Positions 24,277-32,889 of a stretch of 64,000 nt of DNA are shown piece after piece. The first letter of the stretch is position 1, and the number at the start of each line of letters is the position of its first letter. This DNA comes from Streptomyces sp. NBC_01016 (lineage in GTDB: Bacteria > Actinomycetota > Actinomycetes > Streptomycetales > Streptomycetaceae). Location: NCBI RefSeq assembly GCF_026341035.1, contig NZ_JAPEOQ010000001.1, positions 1,364,001 to 1,428,000 of the forward strand, written 5' to 3'. The notes beneath the pieces were generated by a model that worked only from the letters and a program-made list of their open reading frames with translations, was not told where the DNA came from and searched no databases. The position numbers and the translations under genes were made by a program.

Positions 24277-24726
24277 TCATCCGGTGGCGTGGAGGGTGCC
24301 GAGGGCGTCGAGCAGGGCGTCGACGAGGATGCGGTCCCTGGGCTGGGTGAGGCGGGCGCGGGCCTCGGGGGGTGTGAGCCAGGTGATGCGGTCGACTTCG
24401 CGGTTCGGCGTGAATGCGCCGGTGGTCGCTTCCGCGGCCCAGTAGCCGACCTGCTTGGGGCGGCCGTTCGCGAGGTAGCGGACCGTGGGGAGCGCGGTGC
24501 CGGGTGTGCAGTCGTGGCCGGTTTCCTCGCGCACCTCGCGCAGGGCGCCGGCGAGCGCGTCCTCGCCGCGTTTCAGCTTCCCTTTCGGGTGCGACCAGTC
24601 GTCGTATTTGGGCCGATGGACCAGGCAGATCTCAACTCCCTGGCCGCTGTGGTGCGTTGGTGTGCGCCGCCACAGGACGCAGCCTGCCGCGAGGGTCGTT
24701 TGGGAGTCGTCCTGATGCACGGTCAT
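24277..24726 (-). CDS. Nudix (MutT-like) hydrolase
   Basis: A 149-residue Nudix hydrolase. The box is complete: GKLKRGEDALAGALREVREE, then TGHD, exactly fitting Gx5Ex7REUXEEXGU. Upstream WSHPKGKL resembles the family that acts on diadenosine polyphosphates or inositol pyrophosphates (DIPP-like), often next to ppk in actinobacteria. The ATG at 24726 overlaps the CHAD stop by ATGA, so it is coupled to CHAD and ppk in one polyphosphate operon. That context suggests a nucleotide-polyphosphate substrate, which is inference. It has no C-terminal phosphatase domain. Confidence 0.88.
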   Translation of the reverse strand: MTVHQDDSQTTLAAGCVLWRRTPTHHSGQGVEICLVHRPKYDDWSHPKGKLKRGEDALAGALREVREETGHDCTPGTALPTVRYLANGRPKQVGYWAAEATTGAFTPNREVDRITWLTPPEARARLTQPRDRILVDALLDALGTLHATG

Positions 24727-25793
24727 GGGGTGCCCACCGTCTGTCGTTGCCATGCCTGTCCGAACGCGAGTCTGGCGGCCGCGACCTCGTGGCGCTGGTC
24801 GGCGTGGAGCACGCCGAGGGCGTACGCGGTCGTGGGGGCGATGCGGGGGGTGCGGGCGGCGTGGGCCGCGGCGGCGGCGGCCTCCGCGGCGTCCCGGTGG
24901 GCGTTCAGGGCGTCGGCCGCGTCGAGGAGGCGGACGTCGACGGGGGCGCTGGAGACGACCTCGCGCGCGTAGCGGTGCAGGCGCAGCAGGAGGCGTACGT
25001 GGTGCCAGGCGGCGTCGGCGTCCGGGCTGTAGGGGTGGCTGGTGTGGTGCAGGGTGGCGGCCGCTTCGGCGAGGCGGGAGCCGGCTTCCGCGGCGAGTTT
25101 CTCAAGGCCGGTGTCGGCGGTGGTGAGGGGGACGTCGCTGGCGAGTACGGCGACGTTGTCCGCGACCGCGTGGAAGCGGGCGGAGCCGAGGGCCTGGAGG
25201 GCGGTGCTGTGGGCGCGGGTTCTGGCCAGGGTGAGCTGGCGGTCCAGCAGGGCGGATGCCTTGGCGGCGCCGAGGGTGAGGGTGTCCCTTGCGGGGGGCG
25301 GGGTTTCGGTGTGCGGCGCCGGGGTGGGGGCCGTTGAATCGGCGCGCGGCGCCGGGGGCCGCCTTGCCCACCCTGCCGCCCCAGGCGGCAGATTGCCCAA
25401 GGCGGGTGCGGCAGCCCCAAGCCCCGCCGGCGATTGAGGCGCGGGGTTCGGAGGTGACGTCAAGGTGTGGAGGGCCGAGGTCAGGCGGTCCAGGCGGGAG
25501 GCGTACGCGTGTTCGCGGGCCAACGTGCCGGACAACCATGCCAGTTCGGGACGGAGCGCGTCCGACCAGTCCGTGTCGAGGAGCGGCCGGAAGGTGTGCA
25601 GCGTCCCGCTGATGCGCCGCGCGGCACGCCGCAGCGCGCGGGCCGCATCCGCCGTGTCGCCCGCCGCACCACTCTCCCGGTGCTGCCGCAGCGAGCGCAG
25701 GAACTCGGTGGCCTGGGAGCGGAGATAGCACCCCAGGACATCGACATCGTTCCCGTTCAGCCGCTCGCTGGACTCAAGGTGTCGCTGTGCCAC
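24723..25793 (-). CDS. CHAD domain (polyphosphate-binding) protein
   Basis: A 356-residue protein. The helical CHAD fold shows its conserved basic and His residues in the N-terminal half ([37 protein letters not shown]) and again near the C-terminus ([16 protein letters not shown]). CHAD domains bind inorganic polyphosphate. Between about residues 113 and 170 the protein carries a Pro/Ala-rich insertion ([26 protein letters not shown]) encoded by a dispersed intergenic repeat, which splits the domain. It overlaps ppk by 20 bp and the Nudix gene by 4 bp. The insert probably forms a disordered loop; whether the protein still binds polyP is open. Confidence 0.85.
   Translation of the reverse strand: MAQRHLESSERLNGNDVDVLGCYLRSQATEFLRSLRQHRESGAAGDTADAARALRRAARRISGTLHTFRPLLDTDWSDALRPELAWLSGTLAREHAYASRLDRLTSALHTLTSPPNPAPQSPAGLGAAAPALGNLPPGAAGWARRPPAPRADSTAPTPAPHTETPPPARDTLTLGAAKASALLDRQLTLARTRAHSTALQALGSARFHAVADNVAVLASDVPLTTADTGLEKLAAEAGSRLAEAAATLHHTSHPYSPDADAAWHHVRLLLRLHRYAREVVSSAPVDVRLLDAADALNAHRDAAEAAAAAAHAARTPRIAPTTAYALGVLHADQRHEVAAARLAFGQAWQRQTVGTP
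25359..25405. repeat. Dispersed TTGCCCACCC...GGGTGGGCAA-type repeat inside the CHAD gene
   Basis: The sequence GCCGCCTTGCCCACCCTGCC with the hairpin CTGCCGCC-CCA-GGCGGCAG and ATTGCCCAAGGCGGG is nearly identical to the non-coding copy at 13834-13880 and close to 28952-28999. Confidence 0.9.
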
Positions 25794-28080
25794 GCCGGCG
25801 CCTCCGGGCGTCTATGAGCATCTCCTGTACGTTGCGCAGGGGTTGGCCGGCCGGATCCTGTGAATCGGTCGCGTGCCGGGTCCAGTTGCCGTCCGGGCCC
25901 AGGTGCCAGGAGGCGGTGCCGTCGGACATCCCCGTTTCGAGCAGTCGGCTGAGCGCCGCGCGATGGGCCGGGTCCTCCACGCGGACCAGGGCCTCGATGC
26001 GGCGGTCGAGGTTGCGGTGCATCATGTCGGCGCTGCCGATCCAGACCTCCGGTTCGCCGGCGTTGCCGAAGGCGAAGACGCGGGAGTGCTCCAGGAAGCG
26101 GCCGAGGACCGAGCGGACCCGGATGTTCTCGGACAGGCCCGCGACGCCGGGGCGGACGGCGCAGATGCCGCGCACCCAGATGTCGACGGGAACGCCGGCC
26201 TGCGAGGCCCGGTAGAGCGCGTCGATGACGGCCTCGTCGACCATCGAGTTGACCTTGATGCGGACGTGGGCGGGGCGGCCCGCACGGTGGTGCTGGACCT
26301 CCTTCTCGATCCGCGTGATCAGGCCCGTACGAAGGGACTTGGGGGCGACGAGGAGGCGGCGGTAGGTCTCGCGGCGCGAGTAGCCGGACAGCCGGTTGAA
26401 GAGGTCGGAGAGGTCGGCCCCGACTTCCTGATTGGCCGTCAACAGGCCCAGGTCCTCGTACAGTCGGGCGGTCTTGGGGTGGTAGTTGCCCGTGCCGACG
26501 TGGCTGTACCTGACGAGCTGGTCGCCCTCCTGGCGTACGACGAGCGACAGCTTGCAGTGCGTCTTCAGGCCGACGAGGCCGTAGACGACATGGCAGCCGG
26601 ACTCCTCCAGCTTGCGGGCCCACTTGATGTTGGCCTGCTCGTCGAAGCGGGCCTTGATCTCGACCAGGACGAGCACCTGCTTGCCGGTCTCGGCGGCCTC
26701 TATCAGCGCGTCCACGATCGGTGAGTCGCCCGAGGTCCGGTACAGCGTCTGCTTGATGGCGAGCACGTCCGGGTCCGCGGCTGCCTGCTCGAGGAAGGCC
26801 TGTACGGAGGTGGAGAACGAGTCGTACGGGTGGTGGAGCAGCACGTCGTGGCTGCGCAGCGCGGCGAAGATGTCGGGGGCCGAGGACGATTCCACCTCGG
26901 CGAGGTCGCGGTGGGTGCCCGCCACGAACTTGGGGTACTTCAGCTCGGGGCGGTCGATGCGCGAGATGGAGAAGAGGCCGGTGAGGTCCAGGGGTCCCGG
27001 CAGCGGGTAGACCTCGGCCTCGCTCATCTTCAGCTCCTTCACGAGGAGGCTGAGTATGTCCGAGTCGATGGTCTCCTCGACCTCGAGGCGCACCGGGGGC
27101 CCGAAGCGGCGCCGCATCAGCTCCTTCTCCAGGGCCTGGAGAAGGTTCTCGGTGTCGTCCTCCTCCACTTCGAGGTCCTCGTTCCGGGTCAGGCGGAACA
27201 TGTGGTGCTCCTCGACCTTCATGCCGGGGAACAGCTCGCCCAGGTGCCGGGGCGCGGCGATGACGTCCTCGATGGGGACGTAGCGCTGGGGCGAGGCCTC
27301 GAGAAAGCGGGAGAGCAGCGGCGGAACCTTTACCCGGGCGAAGTGGCGGTGGCCGGATACGGGGTTCGAGACGACGACGGCGAGGTTGAGGGAGAGCCCC
27401 GATATGTACGGGAAGGGGTGCGCGGGGTCGACGGCCAGCGGGGTGAGCACCGGGAAGATCTGCTGCATGAACAGCGTGTAGAGCCGGGCCTGCTCCTTGT
27501 CCGTGAGCTCGTTCCAGCGCACGACGTGGATGCCCTCGTCGGCGAGGGCCGGGGCGACCTCGTCCTGGTAGCAGGCGGCGTGCCGGGCCATGAGCTCGCG
27601 GGAGCGGTTCCAGATCAGTTCGAGGACCTCGCGGGGCTGCAGGCCCGAGGCCGAACGGGTGGCGACGCCGGTCGCGATGCGGCGCTTCAGGCCCGCCACC
27701 CGGACCATGAAGAACTCGTCCAGGTTCGAGGCGAAGATCGCCAGGAAGTTCGCGCGTTCCAGGAGGGGGGTGCTCGGGTCCTCGGCGAGTTCCAGGACCC
27801 GCTCGTTGAACGCGAGCCAGCTGCGCTCGCGGTCCAGGAAGCGGCCCTGCGGGAGCTCTGCGCCCTCCTGGTTCGCGTAGTCCTCTTCGTAGTCGTCCGG
27901 GTCCGCGTCGATGTCGGCGACGATGCCGGCGAGCTTGGCGGCGGCCAGGTCGTACTCGCCGCCGGCCACGGGATGTGGCCGGTGCGCGGCGAGCGACCCC
28001 ACGGACGGCTGGGGCTGCGTGGCCGAGGGGGCCGGAGCAGCGTCGGTCGTCTGGTCCTGTGCGGCGTTCGGCTGGCTCAT
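25774..28080 (-). CDS. ppk: Polyphosphate kinase 1
   Basis: A 768-residue PPK1. All four domains are present: the N domain from [18 protein letters not shown], the head domain, and two phospholipase D-like catalytic domains. The active-site histidine lies in [20 protein letters not shown]. The enzyme reversibly transfers the terminal phosphate of ATP to polyphosphate at the membrane. An acidic N-terminal extension of ~75 residues is typical of Streptomyces PPK. I start at ATG 28080 ([10 protein letters not shown]). It heads a ppk-CHAD-Nudix operon with overlapping genes, next to pst. PhoP control of ppk is known in Streptomyces; I do not see a clear PHO box here. Confidence 0.96.
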   Translation of the reverse strand: MSQPNAAQDQTTDAAPAPSATQPQPSVGSLAAHRPHPVAGGEYDLAAAKLAGIVADIDADPDDYEEDYANQEGAELPQGRFLDRERSWLAFNERVLELAEDPSTPLLERANFLAIFASNLDEFFMVRVAGLKRRIATGVATRSASGLQPREVLELIWNRSRELMARHAACYQDEVAPALADEGIHVVRWNELTDKEQARLYTLFMQQIFPVLTPLAVDPAHPFPYISGLSLNLAVVVSNPVSGHRHFARVKVPPLLSRFLEASPQRYVPIEDVIAAPRHLGELFPGMKVEEHHMFRLTRNEDLEVEEDDTENLLQALEKELMRRRFGPPVRLEVEETIDSDILSLLVKELKMSEAEVYPLPGPLDLTGLFSISRIDRPELKYPKFVAGTHRDLAEVESSSAPDIFAALRSHDVLLHHPYDSFSTSVQAFLEQAAADPDVLAIKQTLYRTSGDSPIVDALIEAAETGKQVLVLVEIKARFDEQANIKWARKLEESGCHVVYGLVGLKTHCKLSLVVRQEGDQLVRYSHVGTGNYHPKTARLYEDLGLLTANQEVGADLSDLFNRLSGYSRRETYRRLLVAPKSLRTGLITRIEKEVQHHRAGRPAHVRIKVNSMVDEAVIDALYRASQAGVPVDIWVRGICAVRPGVAGLSENIRVRSVLGRFLEHSRVFAFGNAGEPEVWIGSADMMHRNLDRRIEALVRVEDPAHRAALSRLLETGMSDGTASWHLGPDGNWTRHATDSQDPAGQPLRNVQEMLIDARRRRRGTATP

Positions 28081-29511
28081 GGCCCCATTCTTCCGCGTGG
28101 ACGCCGTCCGGGGCGCGCCGACGGCGTCGGAGTACGCGGGCGCGAGCGTAAGACCGCCTCGGCGGGCGGGTTCGGCGGGTTCGGGGGCGGGGGGCTGCAT
28201 CCACCGAGCGTCGCAAGTCCGTCTGAATCGACGGTTACGGCGACATGACGTACGGGCTATGGCCGTGCGGCCCGCCGGGGGTTTGGCGGGTGGGCGGGGT
28301 TGGTGCCGTGGGGCGGCGCCGGGGGGGGGCCTGGGCCGGGGGTGGCGTTCGTTGTTGTGGTGGCGCGGGTCCGTGGCCGAGGTGCGCCGGGGTAGGGCGC
28401 TTCGTCATTGTTGCGCGGCGTCGGGGTGGGCTGTGTCGGGGGTGGCGTGGGTGGTGTTGGGCGCGCGGGGCCGGGGTCTTGGGGCTGTGCCGGGGTGGCG
28501 GCCCAGGTCTTCGGTGTGCGGCGCCGTTCCTGCTGCGGCTGCACCGGTGCCCGGTCACCTCCCACCCACCCGCCCCCTCCGGGGGCTTCGGCCCGTCCGG
28601 GGCCCGGCCGTTGGGCGGGGGCGGCGTCTGGGGTGATGGGTGCGCAGGGCCGGGGTTTTGGGGCTGTGTCGTGGCGGGTGCCTCAGGTCGTCGTTGCACG
28701 GCACCGGGGCGGTTCCGGCTGCGCCGGTACCCGCTCGTCTCCCACGGCCTGCCCCCTGCGAGGGCTTCGGCCTGCCCGGAGCGGGGCCGAGTCCGGGGCC
28801 TGTGGCTGCACCGGTGCCTGGTCGCCCCTCCGGGGGCGCCGGCCCCGGCGCCTCGGCCGGGGTTGGCGCGCAGGGTGGTGGGTGTGCGGCACCGGGGTTT
28901 CGGGGCTGTGGCGGGGTCGGCGCCTGTGGTGTTGGGCGCGCGGCACCGGGGGCCGCCTTGCCCACCCTGCCGCCCAAGGCGGCAGATTGCCCAAGTCGGC
29001 GGGCCTTGACCGCCATGGGTGGGGAGCCGGGGTTGGCGGCGGATTGCCCAAGGCGAGTTGCGGTCGACCGCCACGGGTGGAGAGCCGCTCCGTGGACATC
29101 CGGGCCAGGACGGCGACCCGAATCAAGCCCGTCCGGCGTTTGAGGACGAGCCCGGAGGGCGGCGGGGGGCCGGGGCGTAGCCCCAGGGCTCAGCCGCGGT
29201 GCGGGCCGCAACGGCCAGGCCGGGGGCTTCGGGCCGGAGCCCCCGGAGGGGGCGGGTGGGTGGGAGGTGAGCGGGGGTAGCGACCGCGCCCGATGCAGTC
29301 CGGCGAGGAATCGCTCCCGCTGCCCCGCCCCGTTGGCGGCGCCGAGCCACCACGCCTGCCCCGCCCCGGCGGCGGCGCCGAGCCACCACGCCTGCCTCGC
29401 CCCGGTGGCGGCGCCGAGCCACCACGCCTGCTCCGCCCCGGGGGCGGGGTGAAACCACCCCCCGCCCCCGCGGCGAGGCGAAACCACCCCGCCCGGTCGG
29501 GGGACGCCCCC
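28081..29511. repeat. 1.4-kb gene-free region rich in repeats
   Basis: No reading frame here has recognisable protein features. It consists of diverged copies of dispersed repeats: GGGTGCGCNGGNCCGGGG-type units about every 100-150 nt, a copy of the CCCACCCTGCCGCC repeat (28952-28999), a copy of the AATCAAGCCC/GGCGTTTGAGG family (29122-29190) and a 36-bp tandem repeat (29320-29440). The first ~150 nt probably contain the ppk promoter. Confidence 0.75.
29320..29440. repeat. 36-bp tandem repeat (about 3.3 copies)
   Basis: GCCGAGCCACCACGCCTGC starts at 29341, 29377 and 29413, a strict 36-bp period. On the minus strand it would encode QAWWLGAA-type 12-residue units, but the containing frame has no start signal or family, so I regard it as non-coding. 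Confidence 0.85.
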
Positions 29512-30453
29512 CTACCTCGCCCGGCGGCGCAAGAGGTAGAAGGCCGTGGCCGTGGCGGCGGCGGTGAGGGTGAGGATCAGGCCCGTTTCGACGAGTTGGA
29601 GGGGCCAGAAGTGGGACGGCGGGTGGCCCTCGCGGTAGAAGCCCGTGATGTTGTGCGAGGCGAGGCAGCCGCGGTCGTCGACGCACATGGGGTCGGCGAC
29701 GCGCGCGCCGGAGCCGGTCAGCGCGCCCTCGGTGGTCATGGAGCCCGCGAAGTAGGGGTAGCCCTCGCGCAGGTCTCCGGTCACCGTGACCGAGGGCCAC
29801 AGCCGGTCGCGGATCGCGTCGAGCACGCCCACCACCGCAGCCGTGGCGATCAGGGAGTAGGTCGCCGCGGGCAGCGTCCGCCGCGCCAGGAACGCCACGG
29901 CCGCGCCGATGGCCAGGCCGAGCAGCGGCATCGCCACGGCCGTCGGGCCGAGGGCGTCGTAGACCGCCGTCGCATCGTGCCAGCGGTTGTCCGCGAGGCC
30001 GGGGGCCGCCGAGGCGACGAGCCGGCGGAGGAGGACCAGGACGGTCGTGCCGAGGATCAGGGAGGTCGCGGGCACGTACAGCTTCGTCGCCAGCCAGCGG
30101 GCCGGGGACACGGACTGCGTCCACGCCAACTGGGCCGTGCCCCTGCTCAGTTCGCGCCCGATGAGCAGGCCGCCCGCGAACACCGAGGCCGCCACCGGCA
30201 CCAGCGTGATCAGCATGTCGGTGAAGGTGAGGACGTAGTGGTACGAGTCCGCGGTGGCGCCCTTCGCCGTGCAGCCGTTCGCCACCGCCGGGTCGCAGTG
30301 TCCCGTGATGTCGAGCCCGGCCGTGGCGGGGCCCCACAGCCACAGCAGCAGCGCGCCCGTCACGACGACGAAGGCGATCCACAGCCAGGCGGCTATGCGG
30401 TGCAGCCGAAGGACCGTCCGGGGCAGGCCCAGGGGGATCGTGGCGGCGCTCAT
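29512..30453 (-). CDS. ABC exporter permease 2
   Basis: A 313-residue ABC-2-type permease with six predicted helices and a large extracytoplasmic loop between the last two, holding two Cys pairs. It shares extended similarity with permease 1: RTVLRLHR near the start, GRELSRGTAQLAWTQSVSPA, ARWLATKLYVPA, and HNITGFYREGHPPSHFWPLQ near the end. The two therefore arose by duplication and probably form a heterodimeric membrane unit. The ATG at 30453 overlaps the permease 1 stop (ATGA). The exported substrate is unknown; YtrA-type operons often respond to cell-envelope antibiotics. Confidence 0.85.
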   Translation of the reverse strand: MSAATIPLGLPRTVLRLHRIAAWLWIAFVVVTGALLLWLWGPATAGLDITGHCDPAVANGCTAKGATADSYHYVLTFTDMLITLVPVAASVFAGGLLIGRELSRGTAQLAWTQSVSPARWLATKLYVPATSLILGTTVLVLLRRLVASAAPGLADNRWHDATAVYDALGPTAVAMPLLGLAIGAAVAFLARRTLPAATYSLIATAAVVGVLDAIRDRLWPSVTVTGDLREGYPYFAGSMTTEGALTGSGARVADPMCVDDRGCLASHNITGFYREGHPPSHFWPLQLVETGLILTLTAAATATAFYLLRRRAR

Positions 30454-31448
30454 GCGGCGTCCTCCTTGGTGAGCGGCGTGACCGGCGGCTCGGGCTGGAA
30501 TCGGCGCAGCACGAGGAACGCGGCGACGACGGCCAGCGCGGTGAGCCCGAGCAGGACCCCGGTCTCGGCGAGCTGACGCGGCCAGTAGTCGGGGGAGGGG
30601 AGGTAGTGGCGGGTGAAGCCGGTGATGTCGTGCTGGTCGAGGCAGCGCTGCGTCATGCAGCCGGGGTCGCGGATCTCCGCCCCGGTGGAGGTGATCGCCT
30701 TGCTGTGCACGGGGATTTCCGGCTGTTGGTAACTGCCCTGGAGCGGCCAGGAGTTGGAGCGGAACGCGCCCACCAGGTACGTCACGATCCCGGCGAGGGC
30801 CGCGGCCGGCAGCGTCCGGCGCAGCACCAGCGCCGCCAGCACCCCGATGGCCAGGCCGAACAGGGCGTTCGCCACCGTCGCGGGACCCACGGAGAAGTCG
30901 AAGTCGCGCGGTCCGATGCCGGCGACGAGCAGATGGTTGCGGCCGCCCCAGACGAGGCGGTAGAGGATCACGACGAGCGTTGTGCCGACGGTGATGAGCA
31001 GTGCCGGTACGTAAAGCTTGGTGGCCAGCCAGCGGGCGGGGGAGATGGACTGGGTCCATGCCAACTGGGCGGTGCCCTGCTCCAGTTCGCGGGCGATCAG
31101 CGGGCCCGCCGCGAAGACGGCGATGGCGCACGCGGCGATCCGGGCCAGCGTCAGTGGATCGTAGAAGAGGGTGTCGAGGCTGTTGCCGATGAACGGCAGG
31201 AAGGCGGAGATCGCGCTCTGGAACGCGTTGTCCTGCGCTCCGCCGTAGCCGAGCTTGTCGAACGCCGCCTGGGCGTCCGCGGAGCCGGGGCCCCACAGCC
31301 ACAGGAGCAGGCCGAGGCTGACCGCCACGTAGCCGATCCACACCCACATCGCACCGCGGTGCAGCCGCAGGACCGTCCACGCCAGGCCGTCGGGTCCGGG
31401 CTTCGTGCGGCGCACGGCGGAGGGCTTGTCGAGGGCCGGGGCGCTCAT
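30450..31448 (-). CDS. ABC exporter permease 1
   Basis: A 332-residue paralogue of the next gene with the same layout: VLRLHRGAMWVWIGYV helix 1, ARELEQGTAQLAWTQSISPA cytosolic loop, LATKLYVPALLITVGTTLVV, four further helices and a long external loop with DPGCMTQRCLDQHDITGF. Both permeases keep the QLAWTQS[IV]SPARWLATKLYVPA block, probably the coupling helix that contacts the ATPase. The start ATG at 31448 overlaps the ATPase stop. All four genes of the operon are joined by 4-bp overlaps. Confidence 0.86.
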   Translation of the reverse strand: MSAPALDKPSAVRRTKPGPDGLAWTVLRLHRGAMWVWIGYVAVSLGLLLWLWGPGSADAQAAFDKLGYGGAQDNAFQSAISAFLPFIGNSLDTLFYDPLTLARIAACAIAVFAAGPLIARELEQGTAQLAWTQSISPARWLATKLYVPALLITVGTTLVVILYRLVWGGRNHLLVAGIGPRDFDFSVGPATVANALFGLAIGVLAALVLRRTLPAAALAGIVTYLVGAFRSNSWPLQGSYQQPEIPVHSKAITSTGAEIRDPGCMTQRCLDQHDITGFTRHYLPSPDYWPRQLAETGVLLGLTALAVVAAFLVLRRFQPEPPVTPLTKEDAA

Positions 31449-32341
31449 GCGGACACCTCCGTCCGGCGCTGGGCCGCCGTGGTGCCCGGCGTGATCAGGG
31501 GCGGGGCGTCGGGCGAGCGGAGGTGGGCCAGGAGCAGCTCCTCCAGGGAGGGCTCCTGGACCTGCCAGCCCTCGCCGATCGACCCATCCCTGCGGATCAG
31601 GGCGGTGACGCCGCGGCCGGAGGCGCGGGACTCGACCACCGTGTGCGGGGCGAGGTCGCCGCGGCCCGTGACCAGGCTGTGCGCGCCGATCAGATCGTCG
31701 ATGCCGCCGCCGAGCCGGATCCGGCCGCCGCCGAGCAGCAGCAGGTGGTCGCAGGCGTCGGCCAGCTCGGTCACGATGTGCGAGGACATCAGGACGGTCG
31801 TGCCGTGCTCGGCCGCGTCCGCCATCAGCGTGCCCATCATCTCGTGCCGCGCCAGCGGGTCGAGGTCGGCCATCGGCTCGTCGAGCAGCATCAGGTCGGG
31901 GCGCTTGCCGAGGGCGAGGGCGATCGCGACGCGGGTGCGCTGGCCGCCGGAGAGCGAGCGGATCTTCGCCTTCGGGTCGAGCTCGCCCTGCTCGACGATC
32001 TTCGCCGCGTACGCGGCGTCCCAGCGCTCCGGGTTGAGCGCGGCGCCCATCTGCAGGGTGTCCGCGACGGACAGCTGGGGGTACAGGGGCTTGCCCTGGG
32101 AGAGGTGGGAGACCTTCGCGCGGTGCGTGCCGGGGGCGGCGCCGAGCACCGAGATGCTTCCCGAGGTGGGACGCGACAGGCCGGCCGCGATGGTCAGCAG
32201 CGTCGACTTGCCCGCTCCGTTGGGCCCGACGAGCGCGCTGATCCGGCCCTCGGGCAGCCGGAACGAGCAGTCGTCCAGGGCCGCCGCAGCGCGCCTTCCG
32301 TAGCGCTTGACGAGGCCGTTCGCCTCGATGGCCGTGCTCAT
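31445..32341 (-). CDS. ABC exporter ATP-binding protein
   Basis: A 298-residue ATPase with Walker A GPNGAGKST (about residues 39-47), signature LSGGQRTRVAIA, Walker B LMLLDEPMADLDP and switch His in MSSHIVTEL. A C-terminal ~70-residue regulatory extension is present, as in many antibiotic-resistance exporters. It powers the two downstream permeases. The ATG at 32341 overlaps the gntR stop by ATGA, so its synthesis is coupled to the repressor's. Confidence 0.92.
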   Translation of the reverse strand: MSTAIEANGLVKRYGRRAAAALDDCSFRLPEGRISALVGPNGAGKSTLLTIAAGLSRPTSGSISVLGAAPGTHRAKVSHLSQGKPLYPQLSVADTLQMGAALNPERWDAAYAAKIVEQGELDPKAKIRSLSGGQRTRVAIALALGKRPDLMLLDEPMADLDPLARHEMMGTLMADAAEHGTTVLMSSHIVTELADACDHLLLLGGGRIRLGGGIDDLIGAHSLVTGRGDLAPHTVVESRASGRGVTALIRRDGSIGEGWQVQEPSLEELLLAHLRSPDAPPLITPGTTAAQRRTEVSA

Positions 32342-32748
32342 GAAGTCCCCTTGGTCATGGTGCCGAAATGCGCCTCCAGGGCGCTGCCGAACAGGGCCTC
32401 GACGTCCTCGCGGTCGAGGCCCGCTTCCTTCGCCCTGCCCGTCCAGTCCTCGAGCTCCGCCCTCAGTGGTGAGTCGCCGGAGCCGGAGCCGAGCGTTGCG
32501 CGGACGAACGTGCCGAGCCCGCGCCGGGCCTCGACGAGTCCGGAGCGCTCCAGCTCGCGGTATGCCTTCAGCACGGTGTTCGGATTGATCGCTGTCGCCT
32601 CGACGACCTCGCGGGCCGTGGGCAGCTTGTCCCCGGGCTCGAGCAGTCCGAGCCGCAGTGCGTGCTCGGTCTGGTGGACGATCTGGAGGTAGGTGGCGAC
32701 GCCGGTGTGGCGGTCGATGCGGAATTCGATGACCGGTTCCTGAGCCAC
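32338..32748 (-). CDS. GntR-family regulator, YtrA subfamily
   Basis: A 136-residue repressor, the short length of the YtrA subfamily (wHTH plus one dimerisation helix pair). The N-terminus is IEFRIDRHTGVATYLQIVHQ. The helix-turn-helix lies in LPTAREVVEATAINPNTVLKAYRELERSGLVEARRG (given here as one continuous region, residues ~45-80, with recognition core NPNTVLKAY). I start at GTG 32748, after AAGGGGG at correct spacing. The palindrome at 32759-32782 lies 11 nt upstream and must be its own operator. It heads the ABC exporter operon, so it represses both itself and the pump until an inducer acts. Confidence 0.88.
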   Translation of the reverse strand: MAQEPVIEFRIDRHTGVATYLQIVHQTEHALRLGLLEPGDKLPTAREVVEATAINPNTVLKAYRELERSGLVEARRGLGTFVRATLGSGSGDSPLRAELEDWTGRAKEAGLDREDVEALFGSALEAHFGTMTKGTS

Positions 32749-32758
32749 GGCGTACCCC

Positions 32759-32782
32759 CTTTCACTAATCAAGTAGTGAAAG
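32759..32782. promoter_or_regulatory. Operator of the YtrA-type GntR repressor
   Basis: CTTTCACTA-ATCAAG-TAGTGAAAG: perfect 9-bp arms with a 6-bp centre, directly before the gntR start. The length and symmetry suit a GntR dimer. TAGTGAAAG overlaps the ribosome-site side of the promoter. Confidence 0.88.
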
Positions 32783-32794
32783 GGTGATGCAAGA

Positions 32795-32826
32795 GAGGGG
32801 GCGGCGTCAAGCGACGCCGCCCCCTC
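32795..32826. terminator. Terminator between mshD and the GntR-ABC operon
   Basis: GAGGGGGCGGCGTC (32795-32808) pairs perfectly with GACGCCGCCCCCTC (32813-32826) across an AAGC loop. It lies just downstream of mshD on the minus strand, isolating it from the operon below. Confidence 0.88.
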
Positions 32827-32889
32827 ATCTCCGTCCAGCCGGGAAAACCCCAGGTCAGAGGCTTGGAAGTGTCAGAAAGTGTCAGAAGG

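Noticed and set aside
28081..28260. PHO box upstream of ppk
   Set aside because: No pair of GTTCAC-type repeats was found; only an isolated GATTCAGACG.
28235..29487. Long open frames on both strands in the repeat region
   Set aside because: Composition is Arg/Pro/Gly low complexity, the frames are built from repeats, lack ribosome sites and overlap on both strands; typical artefacts of very high GC.
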